DNA of 64,000 nt from Lacisediminihabitans profunda (GCF_008040105.1 NZ_VRMG01000002.1:61685-125684), one strand, 5' to 3'. Shown: positions 26,510-36,940, counted from the stretch's first letter. Program-made: numbers and translations. Notes: a model not told the origin generated them from the letters alone.

Positions 26510-27787
26510 CTAGACCCTCGAGCGCCAGTCGCTCTCATCGACCACCGAGATCGGCAAGGTGATCGTTCCGGTGACCGGGTCGATCACGGTGGCCTCGTCG
26601 CGGCGGTGACGCAGAACGGTGTCCACGTAGGAGCTCACGGCCTCGGCGAGCGGAACATCCCGATTCTCGTTCTGCGAGAGGAACCAACGGTGGTCGAGCA
26701 GCTGGTGAAAGACCTCCGCCGGCTCGAGGCGTCGCTTCAGATCGCGCGGGATGGCACGGATCACCGGTTCGAAGACCTGGGCGAGCCACTCATGGGCCAC
26801 CATCTCCTCGTCGAGGCCCTGCTTCTTGAAGGTCGCGGTGTACGAGTCGAGGTCGTTGAGCAGGCGGCGGGCCTGGTTCTCCTCGGCGTCGAGTCCGGTG
26901 AGACGCAACAGACGGCGCTGGTGGTGGCCGGCGTCCACCACCTTCGGCTGGATGCGCACCTGGGTGCCGGAGTCATCAGTCTTGATGGCGAGTTCTTCGA
27001 TGTCGAAGCCGAGCTCGTTGAGGCGCTCGACGCGTTCGTTGATGCGCCAGCGCTCGGAGGAGGAGAAGGATTCGGAGCCCGTGAGCTCCTTCCACAGGTT
27101 GCGGTAGGCCGCGACGATCCCGTTCGAGACTTCGACCGGGTCGGCGTCCTCGTCGAGGCGCCCGCCGGCGGCGAGGTCGAGCAGTTCGCCGGCGATGTTG
27201 ACCCGGGCGATCTCCAGGTCGTTCTCACGCTGGCCGTTGGAGAGGCCGCTGTACAGCTGGCCGGTCTCGGCGTCGACGAGGTAGGCGGCGAACGAGCCGG
27301 CATCGCGGCGGAAGAGCGTGTTCGAGAGGGAGACGTCGCCCCAGAAGAAGCCGTGGATGTGCAGTCGGACGAGCAGCACGGCGAGGGCGTCCACGAGCCT
27401 GGTCGCGGTGTCCGGTCGCAGGGTCTGCGAGTACAGCGCGCGGTAGGGGAGCGAGAACTTGAGGTGCCGGGTGACGAGCACGGACTCGAGCGGGTTGCCC
27501 TCGTCGTCCGTGCGGTTGGTGATAACCGCGACCGGGTCGACGCAGGGCACGTCGAGCTTCTGCAGAGCGCGCAGCATGTCGTACTCGCGCTTGGCCAGCT
27601 CCGAGGAGGTCTCCTTGATCGCGATCACGTAGCCGCTGAGGTGCACGAACCGCACGAGGTGCCGTGAGATTCCCTTGGGCAGGGCGGCGATCACGCTGTC
27701 TGGCCACACGTCGAGGGGGAGATTCCACGGCAGGTCGAGCAGCGCCGGGTCGACGGTTGCCGAGGTGATGTTGAGTGAGCCGCTCAT
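26510..27787 (-). CDS. DUF4032 protein with a lipopolysaccharide-kinase-like fold
   Basis: This 425-residue actinobacterial protein has a kinase-like N-terminal half: YVIAIKETSSELAKREYDML (Lys/Glu pair), HGFFWGDVSLSNTLF (catalytic-loop-like GD...N) and AAYLVDAETG (DFG-like metal site). The C-terminal half is the DUF4032 domain (DLKRRLEPAEVFHQLLDHRWFLS). It looks like a small-molecule or glycan kinase, but no substrate is known for the family. It lies 3' of the UgpC-type gene on the same strand, separated by a strong terminator. Confidence 0.8.
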   Translation of the reverse strand: MSGSLNITSATVDPALLDLPWNLPLDVWPDSVIAALPKGISRHLVRFVHLSGYVIAIKETSSELAKREYDMLRALQKLDVPCVDPVAVITNRTDDEGNPLESVLVTRHLKFSLPYRALYSQTLRPDTATRLVDALAVLLVRLHIHGFFWGDVSLSNTLFRRDAGSFAAYLVDAETGQLYSGLSNGQRENDLEIARVNIAGELLDLAAGGRLDEDADPVEVSNGIVAAYRNLWKELTGSESFSSSERWRINERVERLNELGFDIEELAIKTDDSGTQVRIQPKVVDAGHHQRRLLRLTGLDAEENQARRLLNDLDSYTATFKKQGLDEEMVAHEWLAQVFEPVIRAIPRDLKRRLEPAEVFHQLLDHRWFLSQNENRDVPLAEAVSSYVDTVLRHRRDEATVIDPVTGTITLPISVVDESDWRSRV

Positions 27788-27814
27788 GCGTTGTGCCTAT
27801 CGAGATTTCGAGAG

Positions 27815-27855
27815 TAAAAAAAAGTGCGGGCGACGAAAGAGATCGTCGCCCGCAC
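27815..27855 (-). terminator. Intrinsic terminator of the UgpC/MsiK-type gene
   Basis: Read on the minus strand this is a perfect 12-bp stem GTGCGGGCGACG, loop, CGTCGCCCGCAC, followed by a run of nine T. It lies 17 bp past the stop of the ABC ATPase gene. It is the cleanest Rho-independent terminator in the window. Confidence 0.93.
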
Positions 27856-27872
27856 CAGGGTTATTCGACCGA

Positions 27873-28967
<1,095 letters not shown>

Positions 28968-29051
28968 GGTTCTATTGCTCCTTCACCGGCAGGTACGTGC
29001 CGGACGATCCGTAGTGAATGGAAGATACTGCTCGGTCATTATGTCACGTCG

Positions 29052-29081
29052 AGGTGAACGACGTTAAATTGCCGTTCACCT
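29052..29081. promoter_or_regulatory. Inverted repeat with Pho-box-like heptamers
   Basis: Perfect inverted 9-mers AGGTGAACG (29052-29060) and CGTTCACCT (29073-29081) flank a 12-bp AT-rich spacer. They lie in the 243-bp divergent gap between the UgpC-type gene and the DsbA-like gene. The right arm reads on as GTTCACCTGTTGGTTAGG, similar to the pstS box GTTCACCTTTTGTTAACC. It could be a Pho box or an unrelated operator. A separate CCGGCA/TGCCGG hairpin lies at 28987-29004. Confidence 0.5.
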
Positions 29082-29210
29082 GTTGGTTAGGCTTATCCAG
29101 CGTTCGTCTGGCCTATTCCCAGAATCACTGTCTAGTGTGCAAAGGGCTCCCGCTCGCTGCTGTCGAGACGGTTCGAGGGCCACAACCATATTGATCAATA
29201 GTGAGGTTCG

Positions 29211-30122
29211 ATGAGTTACGGCGGTGCTGGCGACGATCGCCTCAGCAAGAACCAGAGGCGCGAGGCCGCTCGCGAGAAGGCCCGCACCCTGCGCGAAGAG
29301 CAGAGGAAGAAGGATCGCCGAAGCCGCTTCGTGCTTCAGGGCAGCCTCATCGTCGTCTCCCTGGCGATCATCGCGGTCATCGTCGTCGTGATCACCAGTT
29401 CGGTGCGCCCGCCGTCCGCGGGTCCGAAGAACATGATCAGCGACGGCATCAAGATCGGCCAGAACCTCGCCGCCGTGCCCACCGCCGCGCTTCAGCCGGG
29501 CGACGCCCCCGTGCCGTCGGCCCGAAACAAGTCCGACGTCATCGACATCCAGATCTTCGTCGACTACCAGTGCCCCGTCTGCCAGGTCTTCGAGCAGACC
29601 AACACCGCCCAGATCAAGTCCTATCTCAAGACCGGAGCGGCCACGCTCGAGATCCATCCGATCGCGATTCTTGACAACCGCTCGCTCGGCCAGCGCTACT
29701 CCAGCCGCGCGGCGAACGCGGCGGCCTGTGTCGCCAACTTCTCGCCGAACTCCTATTTCGACTTCAACAGCCTGCTCTTCGAGGAGCAGCCGAAGGAGAA
29801 CACCGAGGGGCTGACCGACCAGAAGCTCGTCTCCATCGCGAAGCAGGCCAAGGTCGACTCCCTCGCCTCGATCACGAGCTGCATCACCGACCAGTCGTTC
29901 AAGGCCTGGGTGACGGCGGCCACATCGCGCGCCACCACCGGTCCGATCGCCAACTCCGACGTGAAGAAGGTGTCGGCGACGCCGACCGTGATCATCAACG
30001 GTGCCAAGTTCAACGGGGCGGCGACCGACGCGAGCGCGTTCTCCGCCGCCATCCAGAAGGCCGCCGGCGACACGTTCCGCGAGGACGCCACGGCGACCCC
30101 GAGCCCCAGCCCGGCCCCGTAG
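29211..30122 (+). CDS. Membrane-anchored DsbA-like thioredoxin-fold protein
   Basis: This 303-residue protein has a charged cytoplasmic N-terminus (about 38 residues rich in Arg/Lys/Glu) and one membrane helix at about 41-62. The extracytoplasmic DsbA-type domain has the active site CPVC at residues 121-124 in FVDYQCPVCQVFEQTNT and a cis-Pro segment SATPTVIINGAKF. It probably catalyses disulfide formation in exported proteins. The C-terminus is a short Pro/Ser tail. It is convergent with the LacI gene, with 3 bp between stops. Confidence 0.88.
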   Translation: MSYGGAGDDRLSKNQRREAAREKARTLREEQRKKDRRSRFVLQGSLIVVSLAIIAVIVVVITSSVRPPSAGPKNMISDGIKIGQNLAAVPTAALQPGDAPVPSARNKSDVIDIQIFVDYQCPVCQVFEQTNTAQIKSYLKTGAATLEIHPIAILDNRSLGQRYSSRAANAAACVANFSPNSYFDFNSLLFEEQPKENTEGLTDQKLVSIAKQAKVDSLASITSCITDQSFKAWVTAATSRATTGPIANSDVKKVSATPTVIINGAKFNGAATDASAFSAAIQKAAGDTFREDATATPSPSPAP

Positions 30123-30125
30123 CGC

Positions 30126-31181
30126 TCAGTTCCCGCGGCGTCCCCCGGGGGGAGCAGCGACCGAGGCGCGCTCGATCAGCTGGACCCCGGTGACGATCGG
30201 GGACGCCGACCGACCGATCTCCGCGGGTCGCGTGAAGAGCAGTGACGAGACCGCGGAGGCCTTCGCTCCGAAGTCCTGAGCGATCGTGGTCAGTTGCGGC
30301 GTCACGTACAGTCCGGCCGCGAGGTTGTCGAAGCCGATGATCGATACGTCCCGCGGCACCCGCAGTCCGGCCGCGACGAATCCCTGGATGAGTCCGATCG
30401 CGAGGATATCGGCGGTGGCGAAGATGGCGGTCGGGCGGGCGCCCGGCTCGAGCCTCGACTCCGCCCACCGGGCGGCGAGGGAGGTCGCGAGGGCGTGACC
30501 GGCCTCGTGACTGGCATGCGCATCCAGCACTGCGTCGTCGGAGAGCATCACCCCCTCGGAGGCGAGGCCGGCGCGGAAGCCGGCAAGGCGTTCCCGCACG
30601 ACACCGGTGGTGCTGCCCATCAGCCCGGCGAAGGCGACCGAGCGGTGCCCGGCGCGGAGGAGGTGCCCCGCGGCCTGCCGCCCGCCGTCGAAGTCGTCGA
30701 TGCGCACCGACCGCACGGCCGGATTGTCGGCATAGGCGTCGAGGGACACGAGCACCGCCTCGCCGACCGCGCGAAGGGCGCCGACCTGGCTCTCGGTGAA
30801 CTCGAGGAGCACCGCGCCGTGGAGGTTCCAGGTCTGCACCACCTCGCGCACCTCGGCGACGTCCACGATCCCGCGCAGCAGCAGGTCGAACCCTCGCGAT
30901 CGGAATTCGCGTTCCAGCCCGCCGAGCATGTCGACGTCGTAGGGGCTGAGCAGCAGGCGTGAGATGTCCGCGGCGGGCACGATGAGGCCGATCGTTCGCG
31001 AGGCGCTGCCGGCGAGGGTGCGGGCGGAGGCGCTCGGCACGTAGCCGCGTGCGGTCACGATGGAGAGCACCCGGTCGATCGTGGCCGTCGAGACCCTGGC
31101 GTGGTTTCCGTTGACCACGTTGGAGACCGTCTGGAGGCTGACGCCGGCCTCGGCGGCGATGTCCTTGAGAGTCACGCGCAC
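30126..31181 (-). CDS. LacI-family transcriptional regulator
   Basis: This 351-residue repressor has the LacI HTH at the N-terminus (TLKDIAAEAGVSLQTVSNVVNG) and the hinge-helix region YVPSASARTLAG. A periplasmic-binding-protein-like effector domain ends with GFDNLAAGLYVTPQLTTI. I chose the GTG with GGAGG 5 nt upstream. It diverges from the Gfo/Idh/MocA-ThuA pair, which it probably controls in response to a sugar, possibly trehalose or a related disaccharide. The effector is inferred only from context. Confidence 0.92.
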   Translation of the reverse strand: MRVTLKDIAAEAGVSLQTVSNVVNGNHARVSTATIDRVLSIVTARGYVPSASARTLAGSASRTIGLIVPAADISRLLLSPYDVDMLGGLEREFRSRGFDLLLRGIVDVAEVREVVQTWNLHGAVLLEFTESQVGALRAVGEAVLVSLDAYADNPAVRSVRIDDFDGGRQAAGHLLRAGHRSVAFAGLMGSTTGVVRERLAGFRAGLASEGVMLSDDAVLDAHASHEAGHALATSLAARWAESRLEPGARPTAIFATADILAIGLIQGFVAAGLRVPRDVSIIGFDNLAAGLYVTPQLTTIAQDFGAKASAVSSLLFTRPAEIGRSASPIVTGVQLIERASVAAPPGGRRGN

Positions 31182-31283
31182 GGCATCCTCCGATCGGGGT
31201 CCACTCGAATTTAGCGGATCAGAGCTGTCGCGGATCCGGGCCGACACGCTGCTCGCGACTTGACAGCGAGGGGGCGGTGCCGG

Positions 31284-31318
31284 TTGACTTTCGCAGGCGA
31301 GGTGGAGCGCTAAACCAT
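31284..31318 (+). promoter_or_regulatory. Candidate thu-type promoter with LacI operator core
   Basis: TTGACT (31284-31289) could serve as a -35. About 16 bp downstream, TGGAGCGCTAAAC contains the AGCGCT core (31306-31311) common in LacI-family operators, overlapping a weak -10. GAGCG (31305-31309) is echoed by CGCTC (31322-31326). It lies in the divergent gap between lacI and the oxidoreductase gene. Confidence 0.4.
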
Positions 31319-31371
31319 TCTCGCTCGATTCCGCCGAAACCCCCTCCCTCCCTCGCCGTGAAAGGCCGTCA

Positions 31372-32487
31372 ATGACCCTGCCAGCGCCCACCGTACCCGC
31401 GCCGACCACGGCCCCGACCGAGCTGAGGGTGGGGGTGATCGGTCTCGGATTCGCCGGCACGACCCACCTCGACGCGTACACGGCGCTTCCTGGTGTCACC
31501 GTCGTGGCCCTGGCCGGCCAGGAGGAGTCTCGGCTGGCCGAACTCGGCCGCACCCGCGGCGTTCCGAACCTCTACCACGACTGGCAGGACCTCGTCGCGC
31601 GCGATGATCTCGACATCGTGAGCATCGGCGTGCCCAACCACCTGCACCATCCGATCGCTCTCGCTGCGCTGGCCAGCGGCAAGCACGTCTTCTGCGAGAA
31701 GCCGCTCGCCACCACCGGCGCGCTCGCCGCGGAGATGACCGATGCGGCCCTCACCAACAACCGAGTCCTCGAGATCGCCTTCAACCATCGTCGCCGCGGC
31801 GACGTGCGCCTGCTCAAGGACTACCTCGCCTCCACCGAACTGGGCCGCATCTACCACGCTCGCGCGAGCTGGCGCCGGCGGAGCGGAATCCCGGGCATCG
31901 GCTCGTGGTTCACCAACCGGGCGATGTCCGGGGGCGGTCCCATGATCGACCTCGGCTCGCACGTGCTCGACATCGTGCTCTATCTGCTCGGCGAACCGCG
32001 GGTGCTCTCCGTGAGCGCGGTCGACTACGGCGAGGTCGGGCGCCTCGGCCGGGGAGGCGCCAGCAACTCCCAGACGACCGGGGGCACCCAGACCTTCGAG
32101 GTGGAGGACTTCGCCTTCGCCCTGCTCAGACTCGACAACGGGGCGAGCATCCAACTGGAGGCGTCCTGGGCCGACTACACGGCCCATGACAACGACATCT
32201 CCGTCGACCTCCTCGGCTCGATGGGGGGCGCGAGCCTCTTCGTTCGCGATCACGCCACCGACGACACCCTGCGGCTTCACTCGGAGGTGCATGGCGCGTC
32301 GGCCATCACGGTGCCTCGGGTGCACGTGCCCGGCGGGGAGCACCGGCTCGTGATCGAGGAGTTCCTCGCCACGATCCGATCCGGCCAGTGGGCGAACTCG
32401 TACGGCGAGTACGCCCTCCACCGCAGCCGGGTTCTCGATGCCGTCTACGAATCCGCTCGCATCAACAAGGAAGTGAACGTCGCATGA
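31372..32487 (+). CDS. Gfo/Idh/MocA-family oxidoreductase (ThuB-like)
   Basis: This 371-residue NAD(P)-dependent sugar oxidoreductase has a Rossmann motif [17 protein letters not shown] after a Pro/Thr-rich leader of about 20 residues. The catalytic EKP motif is in [10 protein letters not shown], and a C-terminal substrate domain follows ([14 protein letters not shown]). It overlaps the ThuA-like gene by ATGA. In rhizobia ThuA and ThuB convert trehalose and related disaccharides through 3-keto derivatives, so this pair may do similar chemistry. The substrate is inferred. Confidence 0.87.
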   Translation: MTLPAPTVPAPTTAPTELRVGVIGLGFAGTTHLDAYTALPGVTVVALAGQEESRLAELGRTRGVPNLYHDWQDLVARDDLDIVSIGVPNHLHHPIALAALASGKHVFCEKPLATTGALAAEMTDAALTNNRVLEIAFNHRRRGDVRLLKDYLASTELGRIYHARASWRRRSGIPGIGSWFTNRAMSGGGPMIDLGSHVLDIVLYLLGEPRVLSVSAVDYGEVGRLGRGGASNSQTTGGTQTFEVEDFAFALLRLDNGASIQLEASWADYTAHDNDISVDLLGSMGGASLFVRDHATDDTLRLHSEVHGASAITVPRVHVPGGEHRLVIEEFLATIRSGQWANSYGEYALHRSRVLDAVYESARINKEVNVA

Positions 32488-33224
32488 GAATCACCGTCTG
32501 GAACGAGAACGTGCACGAGAGCCGCGGTGACGCGATCGTCGCCCAGAACTACCCGCGGGGCATCCACGGCGCGATCGCCGAGGGCCTCGCCGGGCACTTC
32601 GACCTCGCCGAGGGCGGCGCGGACAGCGTGCGCACCGCCACTCTCGCCGATCCGGAGCACGGCCTCACCGAGGAGGTGCTCGACGCGACCGACGTGCTGC
32701 TCTGGTGGGGGCACATCGCCCACGACCAGGTGTCGGATGAGGTGGTGGAGCGGGTGCACCGTCGTGTGCTCGCCGGGATGGGCATCCTCGTTCTGCACTC
32801 GGGCCACTACTCCAAGATCTTCCAGAAACTGACCGGGTCGACCGCCTCGCTGCTCTGGCGCAACGAGGGCGAACGCGAGCTGGTGTGGACAATCGCGCCC
32901 ACCCACCCGATCGCTGCGGGCATCCCGAACCCGCTCGTGATCGCGCGGCAGGAGATGTACGGCGAACCCTTCGACATCCCGGTACCGGACGAACTGGTCT
33001 TCGTCTCATCGTTCGTGGGCGGCGAGATCTTCCGCTCGGGCGTCACATACACGCGCGGGCACGGCCGGGTCTTCTACTTCTCGCCCGGCGACCAGGAATA
33101 CCCCGTCTATCACCAGCCGGAGGTGCTGCGGGTGCTGGCGAATGGAATCCGCTGGGCGGCCCCGACGCTTCCGCTCGAGGAGCAGGTCGCAAAGCACGCC
33201 CCCCACGGGTGGTTCGAGGGCTGA
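32484..33224 (+). CDS. ThuA-domain protein
   Basis: This 246-residue protein has the ThuA (trehalose utilisation) fold, a class-I-amidotransferase-like domain. It begins [43 protein letters not shown] and [20 protein letters not shown] are typical. The ATG overlaps the stop of the oxidoreductase gene, so the two are made together and are presumably controlled by the divergent LacI repressor. Confidence 0.88.
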   Translation: MRITVWNENVHESRGDAIVAQNYPRGIHGAIAEGLAGHFDLAEGGADSVRTATLADPEHGLTEEVLDATDVLLWWGHIAHDQVSDEVVERVHRRVLAGMGILVLHSGHYSKIFQKLTGSTASLLWRNEGERELVWTIAPTHPIAAGIPNPLVIARQEMYGEPFDIPVPDELVFVSSFVGGEIFRSGVTYTRGHGRVFYFSPGDQEYPVYHQPEVLRVLANGIRWAAPTLPLEEQVAKHAPHGWFEG

Positions 33225-33923
33225 CTAGCCTGTCGGCCAGACGAGGACCTCGACCTCGCCCAACGCCGGCCCGGCGATCGCGCCGCCGAGCGTCGGGCCG
33301 GCGACGAGATCGCGCACGACCATACCGGGCGTGCCGGCCTCCAGCCAGCCGCCGGCCCTGGGCAGAAGGTGCACGGTCGACATCTCGCGGGAGAGGCCGA
33401 GCCCGGTGGCCTTGAGCAGGGCCTCCTTGCGCACCCACACGTCGAGGATGTCGCCGGTCACCGCCTCGCCCGCGGCCAGGATGTCCCGCTCGAGCGGGGC
33501 GAGCGCGGCATCCGATCGCCGCACCTCGATGTCGACCCCGACGGCGGCCCCCTCTCGCACGGCCACGGCCACCCAGGCTCCGGTGCGGCTGAGGCTGAAT
33601 TCCGGCCCAGGAGGGTGCGCCAGTTGCGGCCGACCGTGCGGACCCCCGCAGGCGGGGCAGGCGCCTCGGCGAAAGGACACGAGTGCGGGCTCCACCGCCA
33701 GCACCGAGCCGAGCACCAGGCGAAGCACCGCGTGCGCCCGGCTGAATCTCGCCGAGACCAGTGGATCGACGAAGCTCGACGCCCGAGCCCGCTCGTCCGG
33801 GTCGAGCAACGCGCCCTGCCGGGAATCGCCGTGCGGTAGCCCGAGGCCCGCTGCGATGGCCGGCAACTCATCGTCGACGCAGGCGATCCACACGCGGGTC
33901 GGCCCCCGGCCGGCCTCCCTCAT
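33225..33923 (-). CDS. 4'-phosphopantetheinyl transferase
   Basis: This 232-residue Sfp-type enzyme transfers phosphopantetheine from CoA to carrier proteins. The diagnostic motifs are VGVDIEVRR and VWVRKEALLKATGLGL, giving the Mg-binding Asp/Glu and catalytic Lys/Glu residues. The ATG is 2 bp downstream of the PAP2 gene stop, implying co-transcription. No polyketide or peptide synthetase is in the window, so its carrier-protein substrate lies elsewhere. Confidence 0.88.
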   Translation of the reverse strand: MREAGRGPTRVWIACVDDELPAIAAGLGLPHGDSRQGALLDPDERARASSFVDPLVSARFSRAHAVLRLVLGSVLAVEPALVSFRRGACPACGGPHGRPQLAHPPGPEFSLSRTGAWVAVAVREGAAVGVDIEVRRSDAALAPLERDILAAGEAVTGDILDVWVRKEALLKATGLGLSREMSTVHLLPRAGGWLEAGTPGMVVRDLVAGPTLGGAIAGPALGEVEVLVWPTG

Positions 33924-33925
33924 GC

Positions 33926-34705
33926 CTAGGTGCCGTCCCGTTGCGGTTGCGATGCCGGGCCGGTCACCGGCTCGCCGGGCACCCGCACCGTGCGCCAGGT
34001 GTCGATCGCAATGACGATTCCGATGATCACCAGGGACAGGGACAGCGAGGCGAGGGTGTCGGTGAGCCAGTGGTAGCCGAGGTACATCCGGCTCGTCATC
34101 GCGGCGACGATCCCCAGCACCGAGACGATGGCGGCCAGGACCACGCGACCGGCCGACGGAGCGCGGGAGATGAGCAGGAACGACAGGAGGATGAGGAAGT
34201 CGCTCGCCCCCAGCACGTGGCCAGACGGAAACGACGGCGTCGAGTCGCTGCCGATCAGCATCAGGTCGGTCGGCGGGCGGTGCCGGTGAACGATGGGGGC
34301 GATGGTGTTCGCCACGATCACCCCGGTGATCATGGCTCCGGCGAGGAGGAGCGGTCGCCACAGGTGCCGTGCGAGCAGCGCCCAGGCGACCGTGGCGACG
34401 AGGATGATGATCGGCAGGAAGATCGGGCCGAAGATGGTCGTGATCACCCCCATCACCGCGGTGGTGGATGGCGAGCGCAGCGAGTTGATCCAGAGCTCCA
34501 CCGGTCGGTCCAGCCGAGCCGGCCCGGTCTGCTGCAGCACAGACGTCAGGATGACGATGAACAACAGGATGCCGAGCGGGATGAGGATCGAGGAGGTCAG
34601 ATACAGGTTCCGCCTGGTCTCGGGGCGAACGTAGCGCTCCTCGACGATGAACTTGCCGTGCCAGCTCTGCCAGCGGCTCTCATCGGGTCGGGTGGCAGTG
34701 GCCAT
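33926..34705 (-). CDS. PAP2-family membrane phosphatase
   Basis: This 259-residue integral membrane protein has about six helices and the three PAP2 signature motifs: HRHRPP, PSFPSGHVLGASD and SRMYLGYHWLTD. The two histidines of the last two motifs form the phosphohistidine catalytic pair. It may dephosphorylate a lipid phosphate such as phosphatidic acid or undecaprenyl pyrophosphate. It precedes the phosphopantetheinyl transferase by 2 bp. Confidence 0.9.
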   Translation of the reverse strand: MATATRPDESRWQSWHGKFIVEERYVRPETRRNLYLTSSILIPLGILLFIVILTSVLQQTGPARLDRPVELWINSLRSPSTTAVMGVITTIFGPIFLPIIILVATVAWALLARHLWRPLLLAGAMITGVIVANTIAPIVHRHRPPTDLMLIGSDSTPSFPSGHVLGASDFLILLSFLLISRAPSAGRVVLAAIVSVLGIVAAMTSRMYLGYHWLTDTLASLSLSLVIIGIVIAIDTWRTVRVPGEPVTGPASQPQRDGT

Positions 34706-34796
34706 CTTTCTGTCCGTTCCTTATCTCTCGAGACACAGTCGTCACTGACCGGCCACGATATCGCGTAACGGGGAGAGTCGGGCGCTTCGGCCGTAC

Positions 34797-36230
34797 CTAG
34801 AGCCCTTCCGCGATGGCGGCAGTCGCGCGAAGCCACGCCTCCCGGGTGGCCGGCGCGAGGGCCTCGATCACCAGCGGGCCTCCCGCCACGAGTGCCGGGT
34901 CGTACGGCACGTCCACGACCGCGCGGGTGAGTTGACCGAAGTGGTCATGCAGCCGCTCGGAGAGCTGCTCGTCGGCGTTCTTCGCCGGGGACGCCAGGAT
35001 TGTCACCGCCTGGTCGACCTTGTCCGAATGCCCCTTCTGGCGCAGCCCGTCGAGCAGGGAGGCGGCTCCGTAGGCGGTGTCCTCGCGGATGGTGGAGACG
35101 ATCACGAGCTGGTCGGCGGTCTCGACGGCGGCCTCCCAGTTCGACGCCCGCATGTTGTTTCCGGTGTCGATCACGAGCACCCGGTAGAAACGGCTGAGGG
35201 TGGCGTGGAGCTTGCGGAACGCGTCGGCGTCGATGCTTGCGGCGCCGGCCGGGTCCAGGTCGGAGGCGAGCGCGTCGAACTGGGCGTCGCCCTGGGCCCG
35301 CACGTAGTTGTCGAGATCGCCCACGCGCATGGAGCGGGGATCGGCGAAGCGGTCGAGCGCGCGCAGCAGGTCGACGGCCGTGTTGGTGTGCCGGGCGGCC
35401 TGCGCCCGAACGCCCAAGGTGCCCATCGTCTCGTTGTTGTCCCAGGCCAGGGTGTACCCGCCGCGGTACATGCCGAGGGTGGCGGCGATCAACAGGGTCG
35501 TCGTGGTCTTGTGGGCACCGCCCTTGGGGTTGAGCACGACAATGGTGCGCGGCCCGTTGAGGCTACGCTGCACGGCGGTAACCGCGGCCCGGTGGGCTCG
35601 CTCCCCCGAGCCCGGTGTCGGCGAGATCAGGCCGGCGGAGAGCCGGCGAACGGCACCCTGCCAGCCCCACGCCGCCGGGCCTGCCGGGGACTCTGGACGG
35701 GAGTCGAGGAAGTCGGCGAGGGTCGGGGGCGTGGCGGATTCCCCGCCGAGCGCTCCCGCGAGTGAGCGGGAGGCGGGCGCCGTGATCGGCATCGGGAACA
35801 GCGAGTCCTGGTCGAGGTCTTCCCGCCCGAGCGGCTGGGGGATCGCTGACGGCTCGGGCGCCGCCGGCTCGGGCGCCGGGGGAACGGCCGTCTCCCGCCT
35901 GACGGCGGAGACCGGCTCGGTCCGGCCGACTTCGACCGGCGGCACGAGGATGGGACGGGTCTGCGGGGGAACCCCGGCCCCCACCCCCTCGACGCGTCCA
36001 TCGGGGTGGACCAGCAGCTCGCCCTGGCCGGACTCGTCCTCGGTCGTGATGTAGAGGGCTCGACCGCTGACCCGCGCGCGGGTCGTGACGTGGGCGATGA
36101 TTTCCTCTCGCACACCGGCATCGTCGGCGGCGACGATGGGGTGGCTGAGACCGTCGACGAGTACCTCGCCGGCAGTGCTGCCGCGAACGATTACGTGGAT
36201 GCGGGGTTGGGCGGTTTCTTCCTGAGACAT
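34797..36230 (-). CDS. MinD/ParA-type ATPase with long N-terminal region
   Basis: This 477-residue protein has about 215 N-terminal residues, including a small domain (RIHVIVRGSTAGEVLVDGL) and a Pro/Ala-rich linker. A deviant-Walker ATPase follows: VVLNPKGGAHKTTTTLL, AWDNNETMGTLG and VLVIDTGNNM. Related actinobacterial proteins are often linked to type VII secretion or cell-pole organisation. A WXG100 gene is 19 kb away, so no direct link can be claimed. It diverges from the BLUF gene. Confidence 0.82.
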   Translation of the reverse strand: MSQEETAQPRIHVIVRGSTAGEVLVDGLSHPIVAADDAGVREEIIAHVTTRARVSGRALYITTEDESGQGELLVHPDGRVEGVGAGVPPQTRPILVPPVEVGRTEPVSAVRRETAVPPAPEPAAPEPSAIPQPLGREDLDQDSLFPMPITAPASRSLAGALGGESATPPTLADFLDSRPESPAGPAAWGWQGAVRRLSAGLISPTPGSGERAHRAAVTAVQRSLNGPRTIVVLNPKGGAHKTTTTLLIAATLGMYRGGYTLAWDNNETMGTLGVRAQAARHTNTAVDLLRALDRFADPRSMRVGDLDNYVRAQGDAQFDALASDLDPAGAASIDADAFRKLHATLSRFYRVLVIDTGNNMRASNWEAAVETADQLVIVSTIREDTAYGAASLLDGLRQKGHSDKVDQAVTILASPAKNADEQLSERLHDHFGQLTRAVVDVPYDPALVAGGPLVIEALAPATREAWLRATAAIAEGL

Positions 36231-36352
36231 GGGTGAACGGTTCCGTTCTTACTCAATGCGGTGGTTTTGCGCCGCCTGAGCAGCATAGTGTGCCCCGTTC
36301 GGGGGTACCCGACCGAGCGCCTCGGGCGGCGTGCGCCCTAAAGAGGGGACTG

Positions 36353-36368
36353 TACCGAACTGTCGGTA
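36353..36368. promoter_or_regulatory. Palindrome upstream of the BLUF gene
   Basis: TACCGA-ACTG-TCGGTA is a perfect 6-bp inverted repeat with a 4-bp centre, 34 bp before the BLUF start and in the divergent gap with the MinD-like gene. It may be an operator for either gene, or a short stem in the leader. No regulator is obviously linked. Confidence 0.45.
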
Positions 36369-36401
36369 TACGCGAGCATGGTTCAAGAAAATGGAGGCCG
36401 C

Positions 36402-36839
36402 ATGTTGTCGATCGCGTACCTGAGTTCAGCGAGTCGCGCCTACTCCGACGAGGACCTGGCGCGACTGCTCACGAGCATTCGCGGCAACAACGCCCGGCTC
36501 GGCATCACGGGCATCCTGTTGTACGACAACAGCCAGTTCATTCAGGTGCTCGAGGGTCCGGACGAGGCGGTACGAGCGTGCTACGCCGTCATCGCCGTCG
36601 ACCCTCGCCACTTCGGCGTCCGGATGCTCAGCGTGGAGCCCATCACCGAGCGGCGTTATCCGAGCTGGCGGATGGGCTACCGCGCGCTCACGGACAGGTT
36701 CTCGCGGTCCATCCCCGGCTACGACGACTTCTTCCACCAACCGCAGAGTCCGACTAACGGGTCAGAGACCGCCGAACGGGCGAGGCGGCTGCTCGATTGG
36801 TTCCGCGACAGTTCGCTGCCCGTCGGCCAAAAGTCCTAG
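36402..36839 (+). CDS. BLUF-domain blue-light photoreceptor
   Basis: This 145-residue stand-alone BLUF protein senses blue light through flavin. All key positions seen in AppA are present: Tyr6 (SIAYLSSA), Asn30 (NNARLGITG), Gln48 (FIQVLEG), Trp89 and Met91 (PSWRMGY). Light rearranges the Tyr-Gln hydrogen bonds around FAD. There is no fused output domain, so it must act through a partner protein. The ATG was chosen because TGGAGG lies 5 nt upstream. A palindrome precedes it. Confidence 0.93.
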   Translation: MLSIAYLSSASRAYSDEDLARLLTSIRGNNARLGITGILLYDNSQFIQVLEGPDEAVRACYAVIAVDPRHFGVRMLSVEPITERRYPSWRMGYRALTDRFSRSIPGYDDFFHQPQSPTNGSETAERARRLLDWFRDSSLPVGQKS

Positions 36840-36940
36840 GCCTTCCCCGAGGCCGCCGGATCCCCGGGTGGCCACGATCGTGTCGAGGCGACCCCGGCCC
36901 CGCTGCTTCCCTGCCCCGGCTGCGGCCCCAGCCGGGCGCG

